DNA of 64,000 nucleotides, from contig CALXWX010000001.1 of the NCBI GenBank assembly GCA_944392565.1, forward strand, positions 335,201-399,200. The letters run 5' to 3'. Under the pieces are notes generated by a model, which was not told where the DNA came from, made no database searches, and was given only the letters and a program-made list of their open reading frames with translations. Position 1 is the first letter of the stretch; each line of letters opens with the position of its first letter. This DNA is from an uncultured Alphaproteobacteria bacterium (GTDB lineage: Bacteria > Pseudomonadota > Alphaproteobacteria > Rs-D84). A program made the position numbers and the translations under genes. This document shows, in pieces, positions 25,926 through 36,207 of this stretch.

Positions 25926-28325
25926 ATGGCGACATTAACACTTGGAAAATCTGTAACAATTGATCAGGTGGCAAGTAAAAAGGGCGATGCGGTGTTCGTT
26001 GAACGCCGCCGCCGTGTAATTGCCCCCGGCAGCAAGGAATTACGCGAAGAACCTGTTGCGCCGGTTGCATCACATAACGCCGCAGATGAAAAACTGCGTG
26101 CGGTATTGGCTGCTGCCCGTGCGCGCGAAGAAGAACGCAAACGGCGCGCTGCCGAAGAAGAGGCACAGCGTGCTGCACGCGCCGCCGAAATTGCGCGTGA
26201 AAATCGCGAATATGAACAGGTCAAAGAACAACTGGCGGCGCGTGAAAACAGTAATGCCGCGGCTGTGTCATCTGAACCTGTACCTGTCGCCACAGAAAAG
26301 CCGGCACCCGCGCCAAAGAAAAACTTTTCTAATTCCGCATCCCGCAACCGTCAAATGAACAATGACGATGAAGATGTGCGTCCATCAAAATTCGCCGGTT
26401 CCAAAAAAGATTTTAAAAAAGTTGGTAAAATATCATTGCACGATATTGTAATTGGTGGTGATGATGACGATGATGAAATTGAATTGCGCGGCGCAAATCG
26501 TCGCCGGTCTGAGGCATCTTTAAAACGATTCCGTGAAAAAGCCCGTGCAATATTTACCGCCCCACAACGGGTTGAACATGTCGTCACATTGGGTGATACA
26601 ATCACTGTCAAAGATTTGGCGGCTGCCATGGCGGAAAAAGTTGGCAATGTTATAAAAAAATTGATGGAAATGGGTATGATGGCATCCCAGAATCAATCTA
26701 TTGATGCCGATACCGCTGAATTAATTGCGGGGGAATTTGGTGCCAAGGTAAAACGCGTTGATGTAAAACCATATGCCGATCAATTGGAACGCGAACCAAA
26801 CCCGGAACATTTGCAGCCGCGTCCACCTGTGGTCACAGTCGTTGGACATGTTGATCATGGAAAAACATCATTGCTGGACGCATTTCGGCATGCAAATGTT
26901 GCCGCACGCGAAGCCGGTGGAATAACCCAGCATGTTTCTGCGTACGAAGTTAAAACAAAATCTGGCGCAATGATAACTTTCTTGGATACGCCCGGACACG
27001 AAACATTTACCGCCATGCGTGCGCGTGGCGCCCAAATGGCAGATATTGTTGTATTGGTTGTTGCGGCAAATGATTCAATCATGCCCCAAACAATCGAAGC
27101 AATTAATCACATCCGCGCGGCACATGTTCCATTCATTGTTGCGATTAACAAAATTGACTTGCCCGAAGCGGACCCGATGCGCGTCAAAACAGATTTATTA
27201 CAACAGGAAGTCCAGGTCGAAGATATGGGGGGTGATATTCAATGTGTTGAAATATCCGCAACAAAACATATTGGTTTGGAAAAACTGGAAGAAGCAATTT
27301 TATTACAGGCTGAAATTATGGACCTGCGCGCAGATCCGGACATGCCCGCCGCCGCATATGTGGTAGAGGCAAAAATGGAACGCGGTTTGGGTGCAACTGC
27401 GACGATATTGGTTCGCCAGGGAACATTAAAAATTGGGGATGTATTTGTTGTTGGCGAAACATTTGGACGCGTGCGTGGGTTGATAAATTCTGCGGGCGAA
27501 CGCGTTAAATCTGTAAAGCCTGGGCAACCAGTGGTTGTATTGGGATTGGATTCTGTGCCGAACGCGGGTGATGAATTACGCGTTATGGAAACCGAAGCCC
27601 AGGCGCGCGAAGTTGCCGCATATCGTGTGCAAAAGGCAAAAGACAAGGCAAACGCCGTTAAACGTTCATCACTGGAAGAATTATTTGCGCGCCGCGATGA
27701 AAATAAAAAATTGGTATTGCCAATTGTATTGCGTGCCGATGTCCAAGGCAGTGTAGAGGCAATAACAGATATGCTGCGTGGTATAAACACGGACAAGGTT
27801 GGTGTTGATGTTTTGTCCGCCGGTGTTGGTCAAATTACCGAAGGTGATATTCGTCTGGCATCTGCATCAGGTGCGGTTATAATCGCGTTTAATGTGCGTG
27901 CCGACGCCGCCGTGCGTGATATGGCACGCAGTGCGGGTGTTGATATTCGTTATCACAGTGTTGTATATCGCATTACGGATGAAATCAAAGAAATATTGGC
28001 GGGTAAATTGGCACCGGAAAGAAAAGAAAACTTTATCGGATATGCCGATGTTATCGCATTATTCACCGTGGGGCGGGGCATACGCGTTGCCGGATGCCGC
28101 GTATCCGAAGGTGTCATAAAGAAAGATGCATTTGTTCGCTTGCTGCGTAATAATGTCGTGATTTATGATGGAAAAATTGGTGAAATGCGCCGTGAAAAGA
28201 ATGAAGTCAAAGAAGTATCCGGTGCCGGCGTTGAATTCGGTATGTCATTTGATAAATATAATGATTTAAAAGAAGGCGACCGTGTTGAATGCTATGAAGT
28301 CCAAGAAATTCGTGCGAAATTATAA
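25926..28325 (+). CDS. infB: Translation initiation factor IF-2
   Basis: IF-2 is the GTPase that places initiator tRNA on the 30S subunit. The 799-residue protein has a charged, low-complexity N-terminal region (residues about 60-130, rich in R, E and A), a short acidic stretch (GDDDDDE), then the IF2_N domain and the G domain with GHVDHGKT at about 307-314, DTPGHE and NKID. Domains II to IV follow. The start lacks a strong Shine-Dalgarno (AGGG is 8 bases away). It is co-transcribed with nusA and ends at a terminator. Confidence 0.96.
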   Translation: MATLTLGKSVTIDQVASKKGDAVFVERRRRVIAPGSKELREEPVAPVASHNAADEKLRAVLAAARAREEERKRRAAEEEAQRAARAAEIARENREYEQVKEQLAARENSNAAAVSSEPVPVATEKPAPAPKKNFSNSASRNRQMNNDDEDVRPSKFAGSKKDFKKVGKISLHDIVIGGDDDDDEIELRGANRRRSEASLKRFREKARAIFTAPQRVEHVVTLGDTITVKDLAAAMAEKVGNVIKKLMEMGMMASQNQSIDADTAELIAGEFGAKVKRVDVKPYADQLEREPNPEHLQPRPPVVTVVGHVDHGKTSLLDAFRHANVAAREAGGITQHVSAYEVKTKSGAMITFLDTPGHETFTAMRARGAQMADIVVLVVAANDSIMPQTIEAINHIRAAHVPFIVAINKIDLPEADPMRVKTDLLQQEVQVEDMGGDIQCVEISATKHIGLEKLEEAILLQAEIMDLRADPDMPAAAYVVEAKMERGLGATATILVRQGTLKIGDVFVVGETFGRVRGLINSAGERVKSVKPGQPVVVLGLDSVPNAGDELRVMETEAQAREVAAYRVQKAKDKANAVKRSSLEELFARRDENKKLVLPIVLRADVQGSVEAITDMLRGINTDKVGVDVLSAGVGQITEGDIRLASASGAVIIAFNVRADAAVRDMARSAGVDIRYHSVVYRITDEIKEILAGKLAPERKENFIGYADVIALFTVGRGIRVAGCRVSEGVIKKDAFVRLLRNNVVIYDGKIGEMRREKNEVKEVSGAGVEFGMSFDKYNDLKEGDRVECYEVQEIRAKL

Positions 28326-28343
28326 TCCCACAATTTAATACAG

Positions 28344-28382
28344 AAAAATCCCGATATGGTTTGACGCATACCGGGATTTTTC
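28344..28382. terminator. Terminator between infB and der
   Basis: The stem AAAAATCCCG (28344-28353) pairs with CGGGATTTTT (28372-28381), with a small inner hairpin in the loop. It can act in both directions. Confidence 0.8.
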
Positions 28383-28409
28383 CTAGACCATGGATTGATA
28401 ATTGGCGTA

Positions 28410-29741
28410 TCAATCAAATGGATTATCATCTTTTTTGTATTCTATTACAATAGGCAAGTGTTCCCAATGTAATTCCGTTGCCAACCCACGGCGCAAATAA
28501 CGCGTGTATGATTCTGGGATATCAGATGCCCCGCCAACATTTATTGTTATTTTCATTGGATGCCGCCCGGTCTGGCGCGCAAATTTTATTTTCATTGGTC
28601 GTTTCAGTCGCGACATTGGCGGCTGGCGTGCATCAATTAATTTTTCAATGATACGATTAATTAAACTGGTTGGTGCGTCTGTATTTGATATATCCCATTG
28701 TTCATATACCCGGCGAAACATATTGCGTACGCCCATTCCTGTTTCTGCCGATATTGCCAAAATCATTGGTTTTATAATCTGATGAAAAGAATTTGTAAAT
28801 TGATGTTTTAATTTCAACAATTTTTCATCACGAATTTCCGGTTCGACTAAATCCCATTTGTTTAATGCAACGCATAATATTTTACCTGCGTCATAAACGC
28901 GTGATGCAATTCCCAACGCCTGGTTTTCAATATTTCGTGTTGCATCAACAACCAGAATAACAACATCTGATTTTTCAATTGCGTCCAGTGATTTTAATGC
29001 CGACAATGTTTCAACATCATCGCGTACGCCCGCCTTGCGCCGCAGACCGGCTGTATCCATTAATATAATATCGCGCCCATAAAAATTTGTTGGTATTTTT
29101 ACTGTGTCGCGTGTAATACCCGGGGCATCCATAACAATTTGTCGCGTTTGCCCCAGTACACGATTTACCAGTGTCGATTTGCCAACATTTGGTTGCCCCA
29201 AGATGGCAATTTTTAATTTTTTTTCATTTGTATTTGTATCGATATTATTTTCTGTGTCGCCTGCGATTTTATCCATAAATTCATATATTGCATCAAATCC
29301 AGATTTATGTTCCGCCGAAATCATTATCGGTTCGCCAAAACCCAACTTATAAAATTCATGCGTATCCGCCATCCGACGCCCCGATTCAGATTTATTAACC
29401 AATAATAATACTGGCGCCCGCGTTTTGCGCCGTACCAGTCGCGCCCATTCTGTATCTGCGGATGTTAAACCAACGCGTCCATCAACAACAAATAAAACCG
29501 CATCAGACGATGAAATTGCATCCAACGCCATATCGGTGGAATTTTTTTCCAATTCCCCGCGCGCACTTTCCAGTCCCGCTGTATCAAAAATCTCCCATGG
29601 ACGATTTTTTACAACGCCACCAATTGTATCACGGGTGACCCCCGGTCTGTCATGAACCAATGCATCACGCGTTCCCGTCAATGCATTAAACAGTGTTGAT
29701 TTACCCGTGTTTGGGCGCCCGGCAATAGTTATTTTTAACAT
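28410..29741 (-). CDS. der: Ribosome-assembly GTPase Der (EngA)
   Basis: Der has two tandem GTPase domains and helps mature the 50S subunit. The first G1 motif GRPNTGKST is at the N-terminus and the second, GQPNVGKST, lies near residue 190. DTAGL, NKSE/NKWD and a C-terminal KH-like domain are present. I start at the second ATG (29741), where GGAAA lies 7 bases upstream; an ATG at 29753 is in frame. Together with bamB and yfgM it forms the usual yfgM-bamB-der set, here interrupted by a plus-strand gene. Confidence 0.95.
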   Translation of the reverse strand: MLKITIAGRPNTGKSTLFNALTGTRDALVHDRPGVTRDTIGGVVKNRPWEIFDTAGLESARGELEKNSTDMALDAISSSDAVLFVVDGRVGLTSADTEWARLVRRKTRAPVLLLVNKSESGRRMADTHEFYKLGFGEPIMISAEHKSGFDAIYEFMDKIAGDTENNIDTNTNEKKLKIAILGQPNVGKSTLVNRVLGQTRQIVMDAPGITRDTVKIPTNFYGRDIILMDTAGLRRKAGVRDDVETLSALKSLDAIEKSDVVILVVDATRNIENQALGIASRVYDAGKILCVALNKWDLVEPEIRDEKLLKLKHQFTNSFHQIIKPMILAISAETGMGVRNMFRRVYEQWDISNTDAPTSLINRIIEKLIDARQPPMSRLKRPMKIKFARQTGRHPMKITINVGGASDIPESYTRYLRRGLATELHWEHLPIVIEYKKDDNPFD

Positions 29742-29806
29742 TACTTTTTCCATTGATTTTTTTTAATTATAAAGCAAAAATATAAATAATCAAATGGGGG
29801 TGTAAA

Positions 29807-30403
29807 ATGATGAAAAAAATCAAAAACGGTCTGAAACATGTAAAAGACATCCTGATTAATCCAAAGCGATATTTTACAAAAATTGTTGCCGATGGAAATA
29901 TGGAAGAATCCATGTTAAAGGCATTTATATATGGTCTGATTGGCGGATGCTTGGTATTATTATTGCGCTTAATCGGTGGTGCGACAATAACGATTGGTTC
30001 GGTATTTACTGCAATAATTATCGTACCTGTATTGGCGGTCGCATTATTATTCGTTATGGGTGGACTGATGATGTTGGTGTCGGAAATTACCGGTGGCGAA
30101 CGCGATTGGGAAATCGCGGTCAAGGGATTGGCATCAGTATTCTTTGTATACCCGGTTGTGTTGGTTTTAAATGCATTGGCATTTAATTGCACATCAATGT
30201 GGATTATCAGTTTACTGGTTGATGCATATATACTGTTCCTGTTTTACAATATTGCGGTATATTGCATGCGTGGCAAGCGTGCAAATGTTATCGTTGTAAT
30301 TGGAATATTGGCATTGTTCTTGGCAACGGTATATGCCACAGATTATCGTATTGGTTGGTTTATGTTAAAAAATACCAGTGCAACATTGGCATGTTTGTTA
30401 TAA
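29807..30403 (+). CDS. Yip1-like multi-pass membrane protein
   Basis: The 198-residue protein has a short basic N-terminus with ILINPKRYF, which resembles the opening of Yip1-domain proteins (an ILxxPxxFF pattern), and then about five hydrophobic helices. The role of bacterial Yip1 proteins is poorly known. The gene is on the plus strand in the middle of the minus-strand yfgM-bamB-der set, with its own Shine-Dalgarno (GGGGGTG) and terminator, so it is an insertion relative to the standard order. Family assignment is moderate. Confidence 0.68.
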   Translation: MMKKIKNGLKHVKDILINPKRYFTKIVADGNMEESMLKAFIYGLIGGCLVLLLRLIGGATITIGSVFTAIIIVPVLAVALLFVMGGLMMLVSEITGGERDWEIAVKGLASVFFVYPVVLVLNALAFNCTSMWIISLLVDAYILFLFYNIAVYCMRGKRANVIVVIGILALFLATVYATDYRIGWFMLKNTSATLACLL

Positions 30404-30416
30404 TAATATTGTTTAT

Positions 30417-30446
30417 AAAAAATCCCGCAAACGCGGGATTTTTTTA
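30417..30446. terminator. Terminator between the Yip1-like gene and bamB-like gene
   Basis: The hairpin ATCCCGC-AAAC-GCGGGAT has A and T runs on either side. It overlaps the stop of the minus-strand gene and works in both directions. Confidence 0.9.
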
Positions 30447-31169
30447 TTTAATTATTTGACCTGTTTCGGCATCTATTTTTTGTTTTCCAACTGTAATGAT
30501 TTTATTTTCATATTTTGGCGCCGCCTGGGCATCAATTTTCGTGCGCCAATATACCGCGCCATCAGATGTTCGCACCGCATACAGATTCCCATCTGTTGCG
30601 ACAACAAATGCCGCATTATCAGTTATGATAAATGGTTGCGTCGTGCCAATTTCTAAACACCATTTTTTCGCCCCAGATGTCTTGTTTATGCGACAAAATG
30701 CATCGCCCAATCCGCCGGCATAAACCGCGTTTCCACGAACGACAATTGGTGCCACAATATCCAGAATTGATGCACCGCCGGTCATATTACTGGGGCGGAA
30801 TACATCTGCAATCCACATGATTTTGCGTGATTTTGGTGCAACCTTGACCACTTCGCCTGTGGTCAGCCCGGCATAAACATATCCGCTATCACAGACCGGT
30901 TTTGGATTTCCCGCCACAGAATTATTTGTTGGAAATCCGCTGAAAATTTTTCTGTCGCCGTCCCATATAATATTATTTTCATCGCGTGTATATGGGCAAT
31001 CCGCCACATTCATATCGATTGCGTCTGGCAAATCTGGGATATTGATATTCATTACATCAATTTCTGTGGTGTCGAATATCGGTGTGCGCACACCTGGCAA
31101 TATTGGGTCATGTTCTGAACATGCGCCCAATATCCCCAGACATATTACCGCGACAGCAAATTTTCGCAT
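30444..31169 (-). CDS. BamB-like PQQ-repeat lipoprotein, short form
   Basis: The 241-residue protein has a lipoprotein signal peptide with lipobox LGAC. Beta-propeller (PQQ-type) strands follow: YVYAGLTTGEVVKVAPKSRK, AVYAGGLGDAFCRINKTSGAKKW, AAFVVATDGNLYAVRTSDG. BamB is a scaffold in the BAM outer-membrane protein assembly complex. Escherichia coli BamB has about 390 residues and eight blades; this one has room for about half. The position between yfgM-like and der matches bamB in other genomes, so it may be a reduced BamB. Confidence 0.75.
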   Translation of the reverse strand: MRKFAVAVICLGILGACSEHDPILPGVRTPIFDTTEIDVMNINIPDLPDAIDMNVADCPYTRDENNIIWDGDRKIFSGFPTNNSVAGNPKPVCDSGYVYAGLTTGEVVKVAPKSRKIMWIADVFRPSNMTGGASILDIVAPIVVRGNAVYAGGLGDAFCRINKTSGAKKWCLEIGTTQPFIITDNAAFVVATDGNLYAVRTSDGAVYWRTKIDAQAAPKYENKIITVGKQKIDAETGQIIK

Positions 31170-31186
31170 ATCATAAAATCCTTTGT

Positions 31187-31837
31187 TTATCGTAATGTCT
31201 GTGCAGTTGCAGATATAACATCCGGTGCATCCGCATCATTAATTATCACATCCAGCCATTTATTTGCGGCATCATGGTTTCCATCTGCCAGATATTTTTG
31301 TGCGACCATCAGACGACTGGTGTAATAATACGGTGATTTTTTTGTATCCAGCGGTGCCAAATAATCTTCGACTGCCGCCGCGGTCATTTCATCACCACGC
31401 AAACCGACAATATGCAGACGCGCCAAATCACGAAAATCGCGTGAATTGCCATTTTGTGCCAGTTTTTCCAGGGCTTCGATATCATTACTTAACATATATG
31501 CCTGGAACTGTGCCAAATCAGCAGTTGCGCCACCGGCGTTTTCTGCGACCGCGTTCAGCATATTAACATCCAATTTGTTAATTGCTGTTTCATATGTTTC
31601 TGCGGTTGCGATTTTATTTGCCCGGTACGCGCGCACGCCGATTTGAATTGCCGTTGCTATAATCATTATACCCAATGCCACCGCGATAATATATCGGGAA
31701 TATTTCTTGACGAACGCCATTGTTTTTTCGTTGTTTACTTCTTCCCAAACCTCGCGATACAGGGCGTCTTCGGCGTATTCTTCGCGTGTTTTTTTCTTTT
31801 GTGCAGTTTTTTTGTTTCTTTCCAAAATCGATGCCAT
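31187..31837 (-). CDS. YfgM-like membrane-anchored TPR protein
   Basis: The 216-residue protein has a charged cytoplasmic N-terminus (MASILERNKKTAQKKKTREE), one membrane helix (about residues 49-68) and a periplasmic helical-repeat domain. This matches the DUF2133/YfgM family, which in Escherichia coli is an ancillary subunit of the SecYEG translocon and cooperates with periplasmic chaperones. Shine-Dalgarno CAGGAGA lies 8 bases before the ATG. It is the first gene of yfgM-bamB-der and diverges from rpoH. Confidence 0.82.
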   Translation of the reverse strand: MASILERNKKTAQKKKTREEYAEDALYREVWEEVNNEKTMAFVKKYSRYIIAVALGIMIIATAIQIGVRAYRANKIATAETYETAINKLDVNMLNAVAENAGGATADLAQFQAYMLSNDIEALEKLAQNGNSRDFRDLARLHIVGLRGDEMTAAAVEDYLAPLDTKKSPYYYTSRLMVAQKYLADGNHDAANKWLDVIINDADAPDVISATAQTLR

Positions 31838-31866
31838 GGAAAAATCTCCTGTTTTATTATGGTGCC

Positions 31867-31894
31867 TTGATAAATCTTAATTTATTGCTATACT
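31867..31894 (+). promoter_or_regulatory. Promoter of rpoH, leaderless
   Basis: TTGATA (31867-31872) and TATACT (31889-31894) are spaced by 16 bases. The -10 ends 9 bases before the ATG and there is no Shine-Dalgarno. Confidence 0.7.
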
Positions 31895-31903
31895 ATAAAA
31901 GTT

Positions 31904-32812
31904 ATGAAAAAGCAAATCAAGAACGCTTTACCAACTGTACAAAATAAAAGCCTGGTTTCTGCGCGTGGCGTTAATGACGAAACCAGCCTGACCCAGTACA
32001 TTCAAAATGTGCAAAAAATCCCAATCCTGTCGGCATCCGAAGAATATGAATACGCAACCAAATGGGTGCGCGATCATGACGCGGCGGCGGCGGAAAAACT
32101 GGTGGCCAGTCATCTGCGCATGGTTGTATCGGTTGCATATGATTTTCGTAATTATGGCGTACCGTTTGGTGATTTGATTGCCAGTGGCAATATGGGACTG
32201 ATGCAGGCATTGCAAAAATTCGACCCAGAAAAAGGTTTCAGATTTTCAACATACGCGATGTTCTGGATACGCGCAGAAATTTATGAAACAATTTTACAAA
32301 ATTGGTCAATTGTAAAGATTGGCACATCGGCAAATCAGAAACGGGTATTTTTTAACCTGGCGCGTGCGCGGCGTGCGTTGGGTATAATGGATGGCAATTT
32401 GTCAGATGACCAAACAAAACAAATTGCCGATTACCTGAATGTACCCGAAAACGATGTGCGGCGCATGTCAACGCGAATGTCTGCGCGTGATGTTTCATTG
32501 AATTCGCCCGCGCACAGCGATGACGATGCGCGCGATATTCTGTCCAATATGCCGGACGAAAAAAACAGCATCCAGGATAATATGGAACAAATGGAATTTC
32601 GTCGGCGTGGTTATGAATTGTTGCGTCGACATCTGGGCGAATTGCCCGCGCGTGATCGGGAAATATTGGTCGCACGGCGTTTGTCAGATCCGGCATTGAC
32701 ATTAGAGGCATTATCCCAAAAATACGGCATATCGCGTGAACGCGTTCGCCAAATCGAAGAACGCGCATATAAAAAATTGCGCGATGCAATTTTAACCGAA
32801 GCCCAAGGATAA
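31904..32812 (+). CDS. rpoH: RNA polymerase sigma factor RpoH (sigma-32)
   Basis: RpoH directs transcription of heat-shock chaperone and protease genes. The 302-residue protein has region 2 (GDLIASGNMGLMQALQKFDP, FRFSTYAMFWIRAEI), the diagnostic RpoH-box-like stretch QKRVFFNLARARR, and region 4 with a helix-turn-helix (LEALSQKYGISRERVRQIEE). Its mRNA seems to start at the ATG, which would remove the leader thermometer known from Escherichia coli rpoH. The outer-membrane protein gene starts 6 bases after the stop, so they are co-transcribed. Confidence 0.95.
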   Translation: MKKQIKNALPTVQNKSLVSARGVNDETSLTQYIQNVQKIPILSASEEYEYATKWVRDHDAAAAEKLVASHLRMVVSVAYDFRNYGVPFGDLIASGNMGLMQALQKFDPEKGFRFSTYAMFWIRAEIYETILQNWSIVKIGTSANQKRVFFNLARARRALGIMDGNLSDDQTKQIADYLNVPENDVRRMSTRMSARDVSLNSPAHSDDDARDILSNMPDEKNSIQDNMEQMEFRRRGYELLRRHLGELPARDREILVARRLSDPALTLEALSQKYGISRERVRQIEERAYKKLRDAILTEAQG

Positions 32813-32818
32813 CAAATA

Positions 32819-33859
32819 ATGATTTTTAAATATTTATCGCATATTATTTCTGCAACTGCATTTATGTGTGTCGCATCTGTTATCCCCAGTATGGCATATG
32901 CATTGCATTATGACATTGGACCGGTTGGATTAAAATTAACCGGATACGGTACCGCAGGAATACTGGAACCAGATTTTAAAACACCTGATTTTATTGGTGA
33001 TTGGCGTGTGCGCGGCGAAATTGATTGGCGCATAACCGATATAAATTCGTTTGGCGCGGTTTATGCAATTGATGCCGCGGCGGTGGACGAAGATAAATAT
33101 ATGCGCGAAGGGTTTGTATACTGGCAAAATCGTCATTATGGTCGCGCAGAATTTGGTTTTACGGATTCTATTGCGCGCAAACTGGGGGTTGGATTACCCG
33201 ATGTTGGTGGTTTGCGCGTGAATGACAAACCACTGTTTTATAAAAAAATTCATCCAAACGGTCCAGTAATTTCGGATACAACACTGACCACAGGACGCAG
33301 TGCGTTACGATTAAATTTGGCAACGATGCCAATTGGTGCGGCACAATATGGATTATCTGTATCGGGAATCACAGACAATTATGACTATGCAATTGATGCG
33401 GCCATAAAAATCCGCCGCCCATCGGGCAAGGTTAAAACCGCATATTCATTTGGTGCATCATTTATGTCGCATCCTGATAATTACCGTACAGATGCATATA
33501 CACCGCGCGTAAATGCTGATTGGCGCGCACAAATATCTGGGGGCATGAATTTACAGTACAACAGTTGGATGTGGGGACTGACCGCACGCGTGATTTATGA
33601 CGATGACCCAATTGGTCCCGTATCAGATGGTCTGGCGGTTGGCACCGGGGTCAGTTATGATATTTTGAATTACAGCATATCGTTAACATACATTTTTTCT
33701 GATACAGGTATTTGGAACCGCGATATCAATGATTATATGGATCATACAGCGATTGCATCATTTCGGTATAAATACAGTGAAAATGTTGATATGTGGGTAT
33801 CAATCGGTATGACAACAGAAACACCATTTTTATCCGCTGGTCTACGATTGACATTCTAA
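32819..33859 (+). CDS. Porin-like outer-membrane beta-barrel protein
   Basis: The 346-residue protein has a signal peptide (cleavage near SMAYA) and then many alternating amphipathic strands with turns rich in D, N and G. It ends in LRLTF with the C-terminal phenylalanine that BAM recognises. The strand YGRAEFGFTDSIARKL resembles general porins of the Porin_4 type. Substrate unknown. Shine-Dalgarno AAGGA lies upstream. Close coupling to rpoH is unusual and may tie its expression to envelope stress. Confidence 0.8.
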   Translation: MIFKYLSHIISATAFMCVASVIPSMAYALHYDIGPVGLKLTGYGTAGILEPDFKTPDFIGDWRVRGEIDWRITDINSFGAVYAIDAAAVDEDKYMREGFVYWQNRHYGRAEFGFTDSIARKLGVGLPDVGGLRVNDKPLFYKKIHPNGPVISDTTLTTGRSALRLNLATMPIGAAQYGLSVSGITDNYDYAIDAAIKIRRPSGKVKTAYSFGASFMSHPDNYRTDAYTPRVNADWRAQISGGMNLQYNSWMWGLTARVIYDDDPIGPVSDGLAVGTGVSYDILNYSISLTYIFSDTGIWNRDINDYMDHTAIASFRYKYSENVDMWVSIGMTTETPFLSAGLRLTF

Positions 33860-33955
33860 GTTTTACCGTTGTTATACTGATGAAAATAACTTACCCTGAA
33901 TTGGATTTTTGCCCACCAGATTATATGTTTTGAAATCAATAATCCATAGGTTTGG

Positions 33956-36178
33956 TTATTTTGTCACCGGTTCCAATTCCTTGATTTCTTTGCTTTGTGG
34001 AATATAAATGCGTGGATTGCCAGAATATCCCAATGCCGCATGATGCGACGGAATCAGAAATTCAGGTAACGGACTGCACGCACCCATCGCCATAAAACCG
34101 GCCAGACGCGGGTCGTTGAACGCGAACTGTTTGTCCGCCTCTATCGGTCGATGGTACCATCCCTGGAATATGACCAGTTGTTTTTTGTCATCCAGTTTCA
34201 TGATATCCATTGGCGTATATAATAATTCTTCGGACTTTTCTTCTTTATCTTTGCCGTCGGGACCCTTGACAGTTTTTATTTTCATTTTATATCCCATCAT
34301 TTCCGAAAATCTTTTTGCAGTATCTGGATCATTTTGACGCATAACAATTTTGGCTGCGGTCGTAGAAATAATTGTTGCAGCGGCATCCGCACCGTATTTT
34401 TCCTGGATCTGGTGAATGTCTTGACCAATGATCAGGTACGATATTTTCTGTCCACGCCCCAGATCTGGTCCCTGGATAACCGCGTCCAGCTTTTGCATTT
34501 TTGGCATTTCGTCCAACACGAACAGCACCGGATATGGCCCCAATTTACGCCCATCGCGTTCAATTTCTGGCGGATTTGATAACAAGAAATTCGTCATCAG
34601 TTCAATAAATATCCCGGTAATTGGGTTTAATGCCTGGGCGTCAACCATATTGATAGACAGATACACGGTCACAGGCTTTACCTTGCCATCGCGGGGATCC
34701 AGCATTCCGCGCAAATCGGCGAAATGAAAGTCCGAATGACTGGTACGATTTCGAACGGCGGCGTTGCGGAATATGGATAACCCTTCCATAACTGTGGATA
34801 AAATAGAACCGCGTTCTTTATCTGGCGTATTTGCCAATTGTGTTAATTCCAATACTGCGCGATGTGCGTATGCATATTGTCGTGCCTCTTCAACGGCATT
34901 CATAAACAGTTCGTTTAATGGATCCGCCAACGCAACCATTTGGTCGCCGGCGCGTCGCCGTTCTTCCATTTGTTGGGCAACAGCCAGTTGGCTGCTGTTC
35001 AACCAATCTAATATCATAGAGAAAGACGCTTCGCGACCAATCCATGCATCTGGGATGTGTTTCCATGTTCCAATATGGACATAATTCATTGCATTTAATT
35101 CACCGCGTTGCAGCAACGCCAGCGCCGCATATGCATTTTGATTACTCATCATAGACATATAATAATCACCCAATACTGCGGCATCTTCGGCATCAAATGC
35201 CCCCGATGTTATACGGGCATAGAAATAATCATCTGCCTTGGCGCGTTCTATTTTTGATACCATAAATTGTACCAGACCTGATAATGCTGCACGCCCAGAT
35301 ATTGTCCAGTGCGGATCCGCAGATGATGCCTCTTTATCAGAAATTAATACCTTGCACATAGAATCAATGTACAAATCGCGTTGTTCCTGGTTGAATGGTA
35401 CATGTTCCGGCGACAGTGGATTCCACGATGGATAATATATACCGCGTTCCGGGTCATCCTGACCCGCCCAGTTCATAATGAACACCGGACCAATGGTTGA
35501 CCGATATGCCGATGAAGTTTGGTACAATTCCGGCTTTGGGTCATTAATAATCATCGATACATTATTGCATTCAAAAATTGTTGGCAATACCACGCCTTGT
35601 GTTTTACCGGTCCCCGGGGGCGCAACGCACAGCGCCGACAAACATTCATTCATCATCAATGGCTTTTTCTTGAAATACCCCAACACCATCATGAATCCCT
35701 TGAACAGTCCCATTTTTTCAATATCTTCTTTTGTGGCTTTATTAGAAGATTTATCATCAAATTTATCGTTCCCATATGGATTAAATTCTTTGACCAGGGT
35801 GCTATCCGCCATAAAGAAATATGCAATAATTGGCAACAGCGGCGTCATACACGCAAAATCGGTACGCAATAATGTTCGCGTAAACCATGCGGGAATTTCT
35901 GCAATAACTGACATCCCACCACTGGTTAACATGTTTTGAAAATACAGCGCTGTCCAATGCGCGGCAGCTGGCGACCATCCGTATCGCCAAATATGTTCAA
36001 TCCAGAACGACAGCGCAAACGCCACCGCACATACCAGCCATATCCCCACCGCCCATCGCAGTGACCAAAACAGCGATGCCATTGGTGTTCGCAGGCTTTC
36101 TTTATATGCGCTGGACTTGAATATATTCAGTCCTTTGGACTTTCCGCCGGCGGATAAAATCTTGAACTTTTCAACCAT
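33956..36178 (-). CDS. VirD4/TraG-family type IV secretion coupling ATPase, orphan
   Basis: Coupling proteins select substrates (DNA-relaxase complexes or effectors) and feed them to a type IV secretion channel. The 740-residue protein has N-terminal membrane helices (about residues 36-60, and more near 80-125), a Walker A APPGTGKT at 186-193, the following DPKPELYQ, and Walker B VLFVLDEMPK at 551-560. The TraM-recognition-like QDIHQIQEKYG also fits the family. No other virB or tra gene is in the window, so its channel is encoded elsewhere or it acts alone. Confidence 0.9.
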   Translation of the reverse strand: MVEKFKILSAGGKSKGLNIFKSSAYKESLRTPMASLFWSLRWAVGIWLVCAVAFALSFWIEHIWRYGWSPAAAHWTALYFQNMLTSGGMSVIAEIPAWFTRTLLRTDFACMTPLLPIIAYFFMADSTLVKEFNPYGNDKFDDKSSNKATKEDIEKMGLFKGFMMVLGYFKKKPLMMNECLSALCVAPPGTGKTQGVVLPTIFECNNVSMIINDPKPELYQTSSAYRSTIGPVFIMNWAGQDDPERGIYYPSWNPLSPEHVPFNQEQRDLYIDSMCKVLISDKEASSADPHWTISGRAALSGLVQFMVSKIERAKADDYFYARITSGAFDAEDAAVLGDYYMSMMSNQNAYAALALLQRGELNAMNYVHIGTWKHIPDAWIGREASFSMILDWLNSSQLAVAQQMEERRRAGDQMVALADPLNELFMNAVEEARQYAYAHRAVLELTQLANTPDKERGSILSTVMEGLSIFRNAAVRNRTSHSDFHFADLRGMLDPRDGKVKPVTVYLSINMVDAQALNPITGIFIELMTNFLLSNPPEIERDGRKLGPYPVLFVLDEMPKMQKLDAVIQGPDLGRGQKISYLIIGQDIHQIQEKYGADAAATIISTTAAKIVMRQNDPDTAKRFSEMMGYKMKIKTVKGPDGKDKEEKSEELLYTPMDIMKLDDKKQLVIFQGWYHRPIEADKQFAFNDPRLAGFMAMGACSPLPEFLIPSHHAALGYSGNPRIYIPQSKEIKELEPVTK

Positions 36179-36207
36179 TGTGTTATATTATATCAGAAAA
36201 TTAATCA

